Source: CAWFQB01 sp965277875 (GTDB lineage: Bacteria; Armatimonadota; Chthonomonadetes; Chthonomonadales; Chthonomonadaceae). From it: DNA of 64,000 bases. Below are positions 16,677 to 25,155 of this stretch, in pieces; positions within the stretch are counted from its first letter, which is position 1; every line of letters starts with the position of its first letter. Location of the stretch: NCBI GenBank assembly GCA_965277875.1, contig CBDIDV010000002.1, forward strand, positions 1,736,001-1,800,000, given 5' to 3'. The notes below the pieces were generated by a model, which saw nothing but the letters and a program-made list of their open reading frames with translations, was not told where the DNA came from and did not search any database. The position numbers and the translations under genes were made by a program.

Positions 16677-17255
16677 ATGACCACAAAGTACGATCCAGAC
16701 CGACATCATCGCCGATCCATTCGGCTCAAAGGCTACGACTACACTCGTGCAGGGGCGTACTTTGTCACGTTCTGCGTTCAGAATCGCAATCATTTATTCG
16801 GCGAAATTGTTGACTGGCAGATGCTGCTCAATGACGCGGGCAGAATGGTAGAAACGATCTGGCAAGAATTGTCCGTTTTCTACCCTGGCATAGATACGAA
16901 TGCCTTTGTTGTTATGCCAAACCATTTCCACGGTATCATTGTTTTAACACCCGATGACATCTCGAAGATGGCAGATCTCAGTACAGGGCAAAATGGCGAT
17001 ACAGGGCAGACACGGGAGTCTGCCCCTACATTGTCGTTGTCGGATATGGTTCATCGTTTGAAAACACTGACAACCAAGCGCTACACGGACGGCGTGAGAA
17101 ATCAAGCGTGGACGCCTTACCCTGGTCGGCTTTGGCAAAGCAACTACTACGAACACATCATCCGCAGTGAGGCATCGCTGCGTTCGATACAAGCCTATAT
17201 CGAAAATAATCCCGGACAATGGGAACAGGATACAGAGAACACGTCCCGCCCGTAG
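16677..17255 (+). CDS. REP-associated tyrosine transposase (RAYT, Y1/HUH family)
   Basis: A 192-residue single-strand transposase related to the IS200/IS605 Y1 enzymes. The HUH motif is visible as PNHFHG (His83, His85), and the nucleophilic tyrosine region as RLWQSNYYEHIIRSE (Tyr157/158). The N-terminus RRSIRLKGYDYTRAGAYFVTFCVQNR is typical of RAYTs. Known RAYTs bind and cut REP hairpins flanked by a GTAG tetranucleotide. Such REPs lie on both sides here, and the TAG stop codon is part of the downstream GTAG (17252-17255). The loop after the HUH motif (residues ~109-118) is encoded by an inserted REP copy. The ATG at 16677 is chosen; the in-frame GTG at 16566 would lie within the REP inverted repeat. 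Confidence 0.92.
   Translation: MTTKYDPDRHHRRSIRLKGYDYTRAGAYFVTFCVQNRNHLFGEIVDWQMLLNDAGRMVETIWQELSVFYPGIDTNAFVVMPNHFHGIIVLTPDDISKMADLSTGQNGDTGQTRESAPTLSLSDMVHRLKTLTTKRYTDGVRNQAWTPYPGRLWQSNYYEHIIRSEASLRSIQAYIENNPGQWEQDTENTSRP
17004..17030 (+). repeat. REP copy (AGAC family) inside the RAYT coding sequence
   Basis: A 27-bp segment differing by one base from 10737-10763, with the GGGCAGAC/GTCTGCCC stem. It is in frame and encodes roughly GQTRESAPT in the variable loop between the HUH motif and the tyrosine helix. Confidence 0.8.
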
Positions 17256-17411
17256 GCGCAACCCCCCGTGGTTGTCCTCGCCCTCTGGCGTGGTTGTCCT
17301 CGCCCTCTGGCGTGGTTGTCCTCGCCCTCTGGCGTGGTTGTCCTCGCCCTCTGGCGTGGTTGTCCTCGCCCTCTGGCGTGGTTGTCCTCGCCCTCTGGCG
17401 TGGTTGTCCTT
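17252..17411 (+). repeat. REP remnant plus tandem array 2: six 22-bp units and a partial copy
   Basis: A slightly decayed AACC-type REP (GTAGGCGCAACC..., from 17252) runs into six identical 22-bp units (17268-17289 through 17378-17399) and 12 bp of a seventh (17400-17411). Units begin GTGGTTGTCC and end CTGGC. They agree with array 1 units, read on the opposite strand, at 16 of 22 positions. The two arrays thus point away from the RAYT gene in mirror symmetry. Confidence 0.95.
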
Positions 17412-17428
17412 TGTCCATACAAGCCAAC

Positions 17429-17465
17429 AGCGGAGCATAGTCGCCGTCCGCGACTATGCTCCGCT
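17429..17465. terminator. Strong hairpin between the REP array and the PepC-type gene
   Basis: Perfect 16-bp stem (17429-17444 with 17450-17465) and a 5-nt loop. It lies ~30 bp past the stop of the minus-strand peptidase gene. The T-tail is poor in both directions. Confidence 0.65.
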
Positions 17466-17494
17466 CTTTGCTGACACCGTGCCTTAGCGTAATG

Positions 17495-18943
17495 CTACTC
17501 CGAGCCGGCGAGCGACCCCATCGGATGCCATGGCGCGAGACCGATGGGCTGGGTGTCCAGCAGGGCCAGAACCGAGGGCGCAACGTATTTCTTTTCTACG
17601 ACGACCTCGTAGTTGAACTGCTCGAACCACGCGTCCGTCATCAGCATGAAGCCCTTGTCGCCGGCCTTGTCGCCCCAGCTATTCTCGACGCGCCACTTGC
17701 GGGGCCGGTCGTTTTCGTCAACGTCCACGCCCGTAAACACCATCGCATGGGTCATCAGGCTCGCGCCATAGTCCAGGCGCTCGGCCTTGCTCATGTGGAA
17801 GCCCACGCCGTACACGCCCTCAAAGTCGTACAGGTCGGTGTCCATCAGGCCCAGGTCGCGGTCGAACATCTTGCCCACGTCGCAGCCGAACCAGACCGGC
17901 TTGCCGTCCTTTATCATGCCCGCGCTGGCCTCTTTCAGTACGTCCATCTCGACATTGACATAGCGGACGCCATGCCCGCCGACGACATTGCCCAGATAGT
18001 TGACCGTGTACAGTTTGTTGAACGGCGTTTCGGCCTGCGGGCAGTGGATCAGGCAGATCATGCCGTCCAGGTCAATCGGCACGTACTTTTCGCGCCACTG
18101 CTGCGGCGTCATTAGGCCGTCGCGGTGAAACTCCTTGTCCTTGTCGCGCCACTGCCATTCAAACTCGGTTGGCGGCTCGCCCAGGTGGATGCACAGCATC
18201 CGGTACACCTCGCCCAGCATCACGGTCTTTTGCGCCCGCAGGTCGCCGTTGTCCGTACCATCCCGATGCGCGCGGCGCAGCCTGACCGCATACTCGCGCA
18301 GTTTGTTGGTGATGCGGTCGTTCATCTGGTGGCTGGCGCTGCTGCTTTCGGTTTCAGGCATTGCCTCTTTGGGAACCACGCCGTATTTTTTGACCAGGTT
18401 GACGAACATGTCCCACTGCCCGCCGTCCTGTATGGGCGACTGCATCAGCCACGAGATCAGCCTGCTGTCGGCCTCTTCGTCCAGCGTGTTCAGGACGCTC
18501 TCCAGAAAGTAATTGGATTTTTCCAGCTTGTCCCACAGAAAAAGATAATTCTGCGACAGCTCGAAATCTTCCAGGCCCATCTTTTCGGCTGCGGTCATGC
18601 GAAACAGGTTCAGGCCCGCGAACATCCAGCAGCGCCCGCTTTTGTTTTGACTGGTCGCCGCGCCTGTCTTGACGATGTGTGAGTACGTATGATTGTCGCG
18701 CACGACCGCCTGACGGCTCATCGCCACATGATTGAGCGGCGTTTTGGTGATGGCGTTCAGGGCGACGCGGGCGCGGGGGTCGGCCTCGAAACTTTTGCGA
18801 AAACCGGCGATCTCTTCCAGGCTGAGTTCGCTTTCCGACTGCGCGAGCGTGTTCAAAATCGCTTCCGACACGGGTTCCATAGTATCCATAACTTGCTTAT
18901 TCCCTCTCTCCTCAGGATACCGTTTTGATTCAACGCGGGCCAC
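17495..18943 (-). CDS. Bleomycin hydrolase/aminopeptidase C-type cysteine peptidase (C1B)
   Basis: A cytoplasmic papain-fold aminopeptidase that trims peptides. The triad is intact: Gln99 and Cys105 in QNKSGRCW, His399 in LMTHAMVFTG and Asn421 in RVENSWGD (numbering from GTG at 18943). At 482 residues it is close to the usual ~450-470 of PepC/bleomycin hydrolases, which form hexameric barrels. GTG at 18943 has AGGA with 6-nt spacing. An in-frame ATG at 18889 is an alternative, with a purine-rich GAGGAGAGAGGG 12 nt upstream; the choice is not settled. No signal peptide is seen. The gene stands alone between spacers. Confidence 0.92.
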   Translation of the reverse strand: MARVESKRYPEERGNKQVMDTMEPVSEAILNTLAQSESELSLEEIAGFRKSFEADPRARVALNAITKTPLNHVAMSRQAVVRDNHTYSHIVKTGAATSQNKSGRCWMFAGLNLFRMTAAEKMGLEDFELSQNYLFLWDKLEKSNYFLESVLNTLDEEADSRLISWLMQSPIQDGGQWDMFVNLVKKYGVVPKEAMPETESSSASHQMNDRITNKLREYAVRLRRAHRDGTDNGDLRAQKTVMLGEVYRMLCIHLGEPPTEFEWQWRDKDKEFHRDGLMTPQQWREKYVPIDLDGMICLIHCPQAETPFNKLYTVNYLGNVVGGHGVRYVNVEMDVLKEASAGMIKDGKPVWFGCDVGKMFDRDLGLMDTDLYDFEGVYGVGFHMSKAERLDYGASLMTHAMVFTGVDVDENDRPRKWRVENSWGDKAGDKGFMLMTDAWFEQFNYEVVVEKKYVAPSVLALLDTQPIGLAPWHPMGSLAGSE

Positions 18944-19077
18944 TCGTTTTCCTGTCTGATTACTCTAAATTACATTCATTCGCGTCCCGATTTATGTACA
19001 GCAACAGTTTTTAGCTTTACGAGCCGCCCAAACAAAAACTCGTCCGGCATCGTCGCCGGGCGAGCATTAACATTCGG

Positions 19078-19203
19078 TATAATGGTGGACGGTGTTTGGC
19101 TTGCTCAAAATCTGAGCGGTCGGAAGATGCAGGCCTCCCGCCGATGCTAGGAACAAAGGCGAAAGACACCAACCGACCGCCCAAAAGAAAGGAGAAAGGG
19201 AGC
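19078..19203 (+). promoter_or_regulatory. Promoter and leader of the 35-residue membrane ORF
   Basis: TATAAT at 19078-19083 would start a ~114-nt leader. The leader contains GCGGTCGG (19116-19123), which pairs with CCGACCGC (19173-19180) and brings the SD AAAGGAG (19188-19194) just outside the closing stem. This could be a structured or regulated leader. No known riboswitch class was recognised. Confidence 0.4.
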
Positions 19204-19311
19204 ATGGAGACCGTACACCATGTCCTCGCGTCCATGTTTTACGTCGTTGGTACGGCGTATTACGCGGTCGCGCTTGCCCAACTCGTGAAGAAGTCTAAGA
19301 CCCACGAGTAG
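19204..19311 (+). CDS. Small single-pass membrane protein (35 residues)
   Basis: ATG at 19204 has a strong SD (AAAGGAG, 9-nt spacing). The peptide is METVHHVLASMF followed by a hydrophobic segment (YVVGTAYYAVALAQLV) and a basic tail (KKSKTHE), fitting one membrane helix with the C-terminus inside. It has its own promoter-like box and a terminator-like hairpin, so it looks like a self-contained transcription unit. A longer TTG frame from 19096 lacks an SD. No family is recognised. Confidence 0.55.
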   Translation: METVHHVLASMFYVVGTAYYAVALAQLVKKSKTHE

Positions 19312-19322
19312 GTAAGTCTCAT

Positions 19323-19354
19323 CGGAAGGCAGCGCTTCTTCAGGCTGTCTTCCG
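19323..19354 (+). terminator. Terminator-like hairpin after the 35-residue ORF
   Basis: An 11-bp stem with one G-T pair (19323-19333 with 19344-19354) and a 10-nt loop, followed by AGTCCTTTCT. Confidence 0.55.
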
Positions 19355-19507
19355 AGTCCTTTCTATTGTAGCACGACGCGCCGAATTTGACAAGAGGCAA
19401 AACGCCGACGCCAGACTTGTCTTCTTATGTTGATCGCCTGCCGCCTGCTTGACAAACGGGCGCAAACAGGCTACGATGTGAGCGATAACCTATTTGGAGG
19501 TCGTGAC

Positions 19508-20479
19508 ATGCCCTTAGTGGATATGCCCCTGGAACAACTGCGCGCGTATGAAGGCCGCAATCCCTGCCCTGACGATTTCGACGCGTATTGGGACAATGCT
19601 TTAGAAGAACTGCGCCGCACGGACGCGAACGTAGAACTGGTTCCCCACGCGCTCAACGCGCCGTTTGCCGAGTGCTTTGACTTGTACTTTACGGGCGTGG
19701 GCGGGTCGCGGATTCACGCCAAGTACCTGCGCCCCAAAGCCGCGCCCGGACAGGACACGAAACCCGGCCCTGCCGTACTGATGTTTCACGGCTATTCAGG
19801 CAATAGCGGCGATTGGGCCGACAAACTCAATTATGTCGGGCAGGGATTCGCGGTCGCCGCGCTGGACTGCCGGGGACAGGGCGGGCTATCGGAGAACAGG
19901 GAAGCCGTGCGGGGCAATACCCTGCGCGGGCATATCATACGCGGCCTGGACGACGCGCCCGAAAATATGTACTTTCGGCAGGTGTATCTGGATGCGGCGC
20001 AGCTCGCGCAGATCGTGATGGCCCGCCCCGAAGTGGATGCCGCCCGTGTGGGCGCGACGGGCGGATCGCAGGGCGGCGCGCTGACGCTCGCCTGCGCCGC
20101 GCTCGAACCGCGCATCAAACGCGCCGCGCCTACATATCCCTTTCTGTGCGATTATCGCCGCGTATGGGAAATGGATCAGGCGGTCTCCGCTTATGAGGAA
20201 TTGCGAACCTATTTCCGGCAGTTCGACCCGCTGCACCGGCGCGAAACCGAGATATTTACGCGCCTCGGTTACATAGACTGCCAGTTCCTCGCCCCGCGCA
20301 TCAAGGCAGACGTGCTGATGTCGGTGGGTCTGATGGACACAATCTGTCCGCCGTCCACGCAGTTCGCCGCCTACAACAAGATCACAAGTCCCAAAGACCT
20401 GCTCATCTACCCGGACTACGGGCATGAGGGTTTGCCGGGCGGCAATGACCGCATCTTCGACTTTATGGCCGGATTATAG
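19508..20479 (+). CDS. CE7 acetyl xylan esterase/cephalosporin-C deacetylase-like hydrolase
   Basis: Removes acetyl groups from xylo-oligosaccharides and related sugars. The 323-residue alpha/beta hydrolase has the CE7 signatures RGQGG (122-126), GGSQGG (Ser187), GLMDTICPP (Asp277) and YGHEG (His306). There is no signal peptide, as usual for intracellular CE7 enzymes that deacetylate imported oligomers. ATG at 19508 has TTGGAGG at ~7-nt spacing. It is followed after 25 bp by an aldo/keto reductase and then a zinc dehydrogenase, suggesting a small operon for sugar release and oxidation. Confidence 0.93.
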   Translation: MPLVDMPLEQLRAYEGRNPCPDDFDAYWDNALEELRRTDANVELVPHALNAPFAECFDLYFTGVGGSRIHAKYLRPKAAPGQDTKPGPAVLMFHGYSGNSGDWADKLNYVGQGFAVAALDCRGQGGLSENREAVRGNTLRGHIIRGLDDAPENMYFRQVYLDAAQLAQIVMARPEVDAARVGATGGSQGGALTLACAALEPRIKRAAPTYPFLCDYRRVWEMDQAVSAYEELRTYFRQFDPLHRRETEIFTRLGYIDCQFLAPRIKADVLMSVGLMDTICPPSTQFAAYNKITSPKDLLIYPDYGHEGLPGGNDRIFDFMAGL

Positions 20480-20504
20480 CAATGGAAGGGGGGGAGGCAA
20501 GGTT

Positions 20505-21434
20505 ATGGAGTTCAGGCTGCTGGGCAAGACGGGCTTGCAGGTATCTGTGGTAAGTTATGGCGCGGCCCCGCTCGGCGGCGCGTATGGCGAACTGAGTGAG
20601 GCGGACGGTGTCGCCACAGTTCACGCCGCGCTGGATGCGGGCATCAACTACATAGACGTGTCGCCTTACTACGGCGTGACGCGGGCCGAAACGGTGCTGG
20701 GCAAGGCGCTCAAGACCGTGCCGCGTGACCGCTACATCCTGTCCACCAAAGTAGGCCGCTATGACAGCGACAAGTTCGATTTCAGTGCCGAGCGGGTAGC
20801 GCGCAGCGTGGACGAAAGCCTTGCGCGTTTGAACGCGGGCCACATTGATTTGATACTATGCCATGACATCGAGTTCGGCGACATTGATCAGGTGATCAAT
20901 GAAACGCTGCCTGCCCTGCGGAAATTGCAGGCCGGCGGCAAAGTGCGCTTTGTGGGTTTCAGCGGCCTGCCGCTCGCGATCTATGCGCGCGTTCTGGAGC
21001 ATACGAACGCAGATGCCATCATCACGTACTGCCACTACACACTCAACGACACGTCACTTACGGACAAGCTGCCCTACCTGCAAGCCAAACAGGTGGGCGT
21101 GATTGCCGCTTCGCCCTTGTCTATGGGCCTGCTGACGGATGGCCCGCCCCCACCCTGGCATCCTGCCGACGCGGAACTAAGAGCAGCCTGCGCCCAGGTG
21201 GCTGAGTTATGTCGGCAGAGGGGCAGCGACATCGTCACTCTGGGAATGCAGTTCGCGCTCGCCAACCCGGATGTTGCGACAACTCTGAGCGGCATTGGGT
21301 CGCTCGCGCAGTTGGCGCAAAATCTCGCCTGCGTGGGCCAATCACCCGATCCCGATTTGCTGCGCGACGTGTTCGCCATCTTACAGCCCGTCCACAACCG
21401 CACCTGGCCCAGCGGACGCCCGGAAAATAATTAA
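20505..21434 (+). CDS. Aldo/keto reductase, L-galactose/L-fucose dehydrogenase-like
   Basis: An NAD(P)-dependent (alpha/beta)8 oxidoreductase of 309 residues. The catalytic tetrad is visible: Asp51 and Tyr56 (YIDVSPYYG), Lys82 (STKVGRY) and His120 (LCHDIEFG). The sequence around VSPYYG and LCHDIEFG resembles the L-galactose/L-fucose 1-dehydrogenase branch, so a C1 sugar oxidation is plausible; the substrate is inferred. The start has a very strong GGGGGGAGG with ~9-nt spacing. It lies between the CE7 esterase and a zinc dehydrogenase on the same strand. Confidence 0.88.
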   Translation: MEFRLLGKTGLQVSVVSYGAAPLGGAYGELSEADGVATVHAALDAGINYIDVSPYYGVTRAETVLGKALKTVPRDRYILSTKVGRYDSDKFDFSAERVARSVDESLARLNAGHIDLILCHDIEFGDIDQVINETLPALRKLQAGGKVRFVGFSGLPLAIYARVLEHTNADAIITYCHYTLNDTSLTDKLPYLQAKQVGVIAASPLSMGLLTDGPPPPWHPADAELRAACAQVAELCRQRGSDIVTLGMQFALANPDVATTLSGIGSLAQLAQNLACVGQSPDPDLLRDVFAILQPVHNRTWPSGRPENN

Positions 21435-21459
21435 GCGTTGAGCGTCAAACGTTAAGCCA

Positions 21460-21504
21460 ACAAACAAACAACAAGTAACAAGTAACAAATAACAAGTAAC
21501 AAAT
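21460..21504 (+). repeat. Short AAC-rich tandem phrase ahead of the zinc dehydrogenase
   Basis: A 7-bp period (AACAAGT with AACAAAT variants) runs up to the next start codon. It is preceded (21432-21458) by a phrase resembling the one before the gene at 39624 (TTAAGCG...GTTAAGC). It takes the place of a Shine-Dalgarno sequence for the following gene. Confidence 0.6.
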
Positions 21505-21506
21505 CT

Positions 21507-22523
21507 ATGCGAACCATTACTTTACATGAACCGGGGCAGTTGGCGCACAGCGAGACCGACGCGCCCCCGCTCACAAGCGCGGACAACGTCCTTGTGCGCG
21601 TCAAGCGTGTGGGCATCTGCGGAACCGACATACACGCCTTTGCGGGACGGCAGCCGTTTTTCACGTACCCGCGCATTCTGGGGCATGAGTTAGGGGTCGA
21701 AGTCGTGGAAGTGGGCGCGAACGTCACCGGACTAGCGGTCGGCGATTCGTGCGCGGTCGAACCGTACCTGAACTGCGGGCAGTGCATCGCGTGTCGGCGC
21801 GGCAAGACGAACTGCTGCGCGAGCTTGCAGGTACTCGGCGTGCATACCGATGGCGGGATGCGCGAGATCATCGAGGTCCCGGCCCGCAAGCTGCACAAAT
21901 CCTCAACCCTCTCTTTAGATCAACTCGCGCTCGTGGAAACGCTGGGCATCGGCGCGCACGCCGTTGAGCGGGCGAACATCGAGGCGGGCGAGGACGTGCT
22001 TGTCATCGGGTCCGGCCCCATCGGATTGTCTGTCATACAGTTCGCGCAGGCGCGGGGGGCGCGCGTTCTTGTGATGGATGTCAACAACGGCAGGCTGGAG
22101 TTTTGCAGGCAGAACCTGGGCGTACAGGATGTGCTGCTTGCCAATGATGCCGCCCTGGAAGTAGTCAGGGAGAAAACACGCGGCGATATGCCGACCGTGG
22201 TGTTCGATGCGACGGGCAATGCGGCCTCCATGCAGAGCGCGTTCGGCTATGTCGCGCCGGGCGGGCGACTTGTTTTTGTCGGCCTGTTCCTGGGCGATGT
22301 CACCTTCTATGACCCGGATTTTCACCGCCGCGAAATCACTCTGCTGGCGACGCGCAACTCCACGGGCGACGACTTTCGCCGCATCATCGCGCTGATGGAA
22401 GCCGGAAAAATAGATACCACGCCCTGGATCACGCATCGCGCCCACTGCGACGACATGATTACTCATTTTCCCGACTGGATCAAGCCTGAAGCGGGCGTCA
22501 TCAAAGCGGTCGTGGAATTTTGA
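21507..22523 (+). CDS. Zinc-dependent medium-chain alcohol/sugar dehydrogenase
   Basis: A 338-residue MDR enzyme of the sorbitol/galactitol/threonine dehydrogenase type. Catalytic zinc ligands: Cys38 (GICGTD) and His60-Glu61 (GHE). The structural zinc lobe is complete (Cys90, Cys93, Cys96, Cys104). The Rossmann motif GSGPIGLSVIQFA follows. Polyol or sugar-acid oxidation is inferred from the family and from the CE7-AKR context. ATG at 21507 has no clear SD; the AAC repeat lies immediately upstream, so translation may be coupled or weak. Confidence 0.9.
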   Translation: MRTITLHEPGQLAHSETDAPPLTSADNVLVRVKRVGICGTDIHAFAGRQPFFTYPRILGHELGVEVVEVGANVTGLAVGDSCAVEPYLNCGQCIACRRGKTNCCASLQVLGVHTDGGMREIIEVPARKLHKSSTLSLDQLALVETLGIGAHAVERANIEAGEDVLVIGSGPIGLSVIQFAQARGARVLVMDVNNGRLEFCRQNLGVQDVLLANDAALEVVREKTRGDMPTVVFDATGNAASMQSAFGYVAPGGRLVFVGLFLGDVTFYDPDFHRREITLLATRNSTGDDFRRIIALMEAGKIDTTPWITHRAHCDDMITHFPDWIKPEAGVIKAVVEF

Positions 22524-22562
22524 CACGCAGCGCCTGTTGATTCGCACTGCCGAATGCTTGCT

Positions 22563-22591
22563 GCGGCCCTGAAACCAGGTTTCAGGACCGC
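22563..22591. terminator. Hairpin after the zinc dehydrogenase
   Basis: Stem GCGG/CCGC and CCTGAAACC/GGTTTCAGG (22563-22576 with 22578-22591) with a single mismatch. It probably ends the CE7-AKR-MDR operon. The rest of the 290-bp spacer to 22813 is AT-rich near 22610-22630 and holds no gene that I support. Confidence 0.6.
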
Positions 22592-22813
22592 GCTGCTTTG
22601 CCTGTCTATAAATTTAATATATTATTTTGATTGTTGCCGCGGAATTAACACACAACGCATAAAGTGACATTTAGTGACAGCCGATGGAACGCTCTATATT
22701 GCGGGCGCGTAGAGAGGGAACGCAGTAACGCCTCCGGCGAAAGCCTGATAGTGTTCATTGCCGCCTTTTCGATTACAGCGTTCCCGATCACAGCTTTCCC
22801 GATGGAGTACCCG

Positions 22814-25075
22814 ATGCCAGCAAAAGAAGAGACCCCGACGCAGACCAACGCGCCCACCGATACCACGACACAAACGACAACGCAAAATACGATGCAGACC
22901 ACGTCACAAACTGGGACAGGCAACAAAATGCCTGACCATGCCGACGCCAAATCGCAGAGCCTCGCAAGCGTCACCACAGCCGGCCTGACGCCCATGTCTA
23001 CCAATGTGGGACAGCCCATCAGCGACGATCAGAACTCGCTGAAGGCGGGCGTTCGCGGCCCTGTTCTGCTGGAAGATTACATCCTGCGCGAAAAAATTCA
23101 GCATTTCGACCATGAGCGCATCCCGGAGCGCATCGTCCACGCGCGCGGCGCGGCGGCGCATGGACACTTTCAGCTTTATGAGTCGCTCGCAGACCTGACG
23201 ACTGCCAAAGTGCTGACAGACACTTCGCAGGAAACGCCCGTGTTTACCCGCTTCTCCACGGTCGCCGGGTCGCGCGGATCGGCGGACACGGCCCGCGACG
23301 TGCGCGGCTTTGCCGTCAAGATGTATACGACGGAAGGCAACTGGGACATCGTGGGCAACAGCATCCCCGTGTTCTTCATACAGGACGCCATCAAGTTCCC
23401 TGATCTGATCCACGCCGTGAAGCCCGAACCCAACAACGAAATCCCCCAGGCGGCCTCGGCCCACGATACGTTTTATGATTTCATCTCGCTTACGCCCGAA
23501 GCGACACACATGATTATGTGGGTAATGAGCGACCGGGGAATTCCGCGCAGCTTCAATATGATGGAAGGCTTCGGCGTCCATACGTTTCGGCTGGTCAACG
23601 CGCAGGGCAAATCCACGTTCGTCAAGTTCCACTGGAAGCCCGTGCTGGGCGTACATTCTCTGGTATGGGACGAGGCGCAGCAGATCGCCGGCAAGGACGC
23701 CGACTTTCACCGGCGCAACATGTGGGACAGCATCGAGGCGGGACAGCCTTACGAGTGGGAACTGGGCCTGCAAACCATTCCCGAAGGCGAGGAAAGCAAG
23801 TTTGATTTCGACATTCTCGACGCCACCAAAATATGGCCCGAAGAACTGCTGCCCGTGCGGCGCGTCGGTAAAATGACGCTTGACCGTAACCCGGACAACT
23901 ACTTTGCCGAAACCGAGCAGGTCGCCTTTAACACCACCAACATCGTGCCGGGCATTGATTTCAGCGATGACCCGCTTTTGCAGGGCCGCAACTTCTCGTA
24001 CCTGGACACGCAGCTCAGCCGCCTGGGTAGCCCCAACTTTACCGAACTGCCCATCAATCAGCCGCTTGTCCCCGTATCGAACAATCAGCGCGACGCCAAA
24101 ATGCGCCACACCATCAACAAGGGGCGCGTGGCGTATGCGCCCGCGTCGCTTGACGGGCATTCGCCCGACGAGGTGACGCCCGCGCGCCCCGGCTTTCACA
24201 GCTACCCGGAGCAGGTAAGCGGCCCGAAAGTGCGCGAGCGCAGCCCAAGTTTTGGCGACCACTTTGGGCAGGCCCGCCTGTTCTGGAACAGCATGACACC
24301 CCCGGAAAAAGAGCATATCGTCAAGGCTCTGCAATTCGAGTTGAGCAAGGTCAACACCCGCGAAGTGCGGCAGCGGATGCTGGGCAACCTCTTGCAGGTC
24401 AACAGCGTCCTGGCCTCGCAGGTGGGCGCGGCGATTGGCGAAATGGTGCAGGGCAGCCCCGCCGTAGCGCAGCCGGGCGGAACCTCGGACAGCATGGAAG
24501 AGACCATGACGCTTGCGGACGCCGTTTCGCCGACAAGCGCGTCGGGCGGCGTACAGTCGTCCAAAGCGCTGAGCATGGAAAACCAGCCGGTCAGCGCAAA
24601 GGGCCGTAAAGTGGCGATCCTTGTGGCGGTGGGCGTGGATACGGCCCAGGTCACGGTCATGCGCCGCGCGCTGGAAGCGCAGGGCGCGATGAGCGACATT
24701 GTCGGCCCGCATCTGGGAACCATCAGCGGCAAGGACGGAACTGTTGTGGAAGCCGGTAAGACGTTCGCCAACAGCAGTCCCGCAACGTATGATGCCGTGT
24801 ATGTGCCGGGCGGGGCGAGCGTGGCCCTGCTGCTGCAGATGGGCGACGCGCATGTCTTTGTCGCGCAGACCTACAAGCACGGCAAAGCGATTGCCGCCAC
24901 AGGCGAAGGCGCGGCCCTGCTGAAAGCGGTTTTGCCCGACGGCGCGGCTGTTAATCAGATGGGCGTGATTTCGGAGCAGGACGGCGCGCAGGCAAGCGCG
25001 GTCGGAGAACGGTTCGCCGCCGCCATCGGCCCCCGGCACTGGGGCCGCCCCGCCCTTGCGCGCATTCCCGCCTGA
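22814..25075 (+). CDS. katE: Large-subunit catalase (HPII type) with C-terminal flavodoxin/GATase-like domain
   Basis: Decomposes hydrogen peroxide. From ATG 22814 (GGAG with 6-nt spacing) the protein has 753 residues. The distal His109 (VHARG), Asn182 (GNSIPVFF) and proximal heme ligand Tyr396 (RNFSYLDTQ) keep the same mutual spacing as in E. coli HPII. A C-terminal class I GATase/DJ-1-like domain (~605-750, KVAILVAVGVD...VYVPGGAS) is present, as in clade 2 catalases. A Thr/Gln-rich tail (residues 5-35) precedes the core. It is transcribed alone and ends at a strong terminator. Confidence 0.95.
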   Translation: MPAKEETPTQTNAPTDTTTQTTTQNTMQTTSQTGTGNKMPDHADAKSQSLASVTTAGLTPMSTNVGQPISDDQNSLKAGVRGPVLLEDYILREKIQHFDHERIPERIVHARGAAAHGHFQLYESLADLTTAKVLTDTSQETPVFTRFSTVAGSRGSADTARDVRGFAVKMYTTEGNWDIVGNSIPVFFIQDAIKFPDLIHAVKPEPNNEIPQAASAHDTFYDFISLTPEATHMIMWVMSDRGIPRSFNMMEGFGVHTFRLVNAQGKSTFVKFHWKPVLGVHSLVWDEAQQIAGKDADFHRRNMWDSIEAGQPYEWELGLQTIPEGEESKFDFDILDATKIWPEELLPVRRVGKMTLDRNPDNYFAETEQVAFNTTNIVPGIDFSDDPLLQGRNFSYLDTQLSRLGSPNFTELPINQPLVPVSNNQRDAKMRHTINKGRVAYAPASLDGHSPDEVTPARPGFHSYPEQVSGPKVRERSPSFGDHFGQARLFWNSMTPPEKEHIVKALQFELSKVNTREVRQRMLGNLLQVNSVLASQVGAAIGEMVQGSPAVAQPGGTSDSMEETMTLADAVSPTSASGGVQSSKALSMENQPVSAKGRKVAILVAVGVDTAQVTVMRRALEAQGAMSDIVGPHLGTISGKDGTVVEAGKTFANSSPATYDAVYVPGGASVALLLQMGDAHVFVAQTYKHGKAIAATGEGAALLKAVLPDGAAVNQMGVISEQDGAQASAVGERFAAAIGPRHWGRPALARIPA

Positions 25076-25091
25076 CGAGCGGTATACCCCG

Positions 25092-25155
25092 GCGCCTGCC
25101 CTGCCCTTCAAGACAAAATTATGGTGGAAGGGCAGGGCAGGCGCTGCATTTTTTC
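25092..25155 (+). terminator. Intrinsic terminator of the catalase gene
   Basis: Perfect 18-bp stem (25092-25109 with 25127-25144), 17-nt loop, then TGCATTTTTT. A classic rho-independent terminator, 17 bp past the stop. Confidence 0.9.

Noticed and set aside
16370..17411. The 22-bp arrays as CRISPR
   Set aside because: Units are contiguous and identical with no spacers, and there are no cas genes; they derive from REP hairpins.
15978..17583. Repetitive ORFs (RWRGCPSP- and RGRGQPRQRARTT-type translations) across the arrays
   Set aside because: Each is a direct translation of the tandem repeat in several frames with no start signals; not real genes.
19096..19203. A 71-residue TTG-started version of the small membrane protein
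   Set aside because: No SD for the TTG; the extra residues overlap the predicted leader stem, while ATG 19204 has a strong SD.
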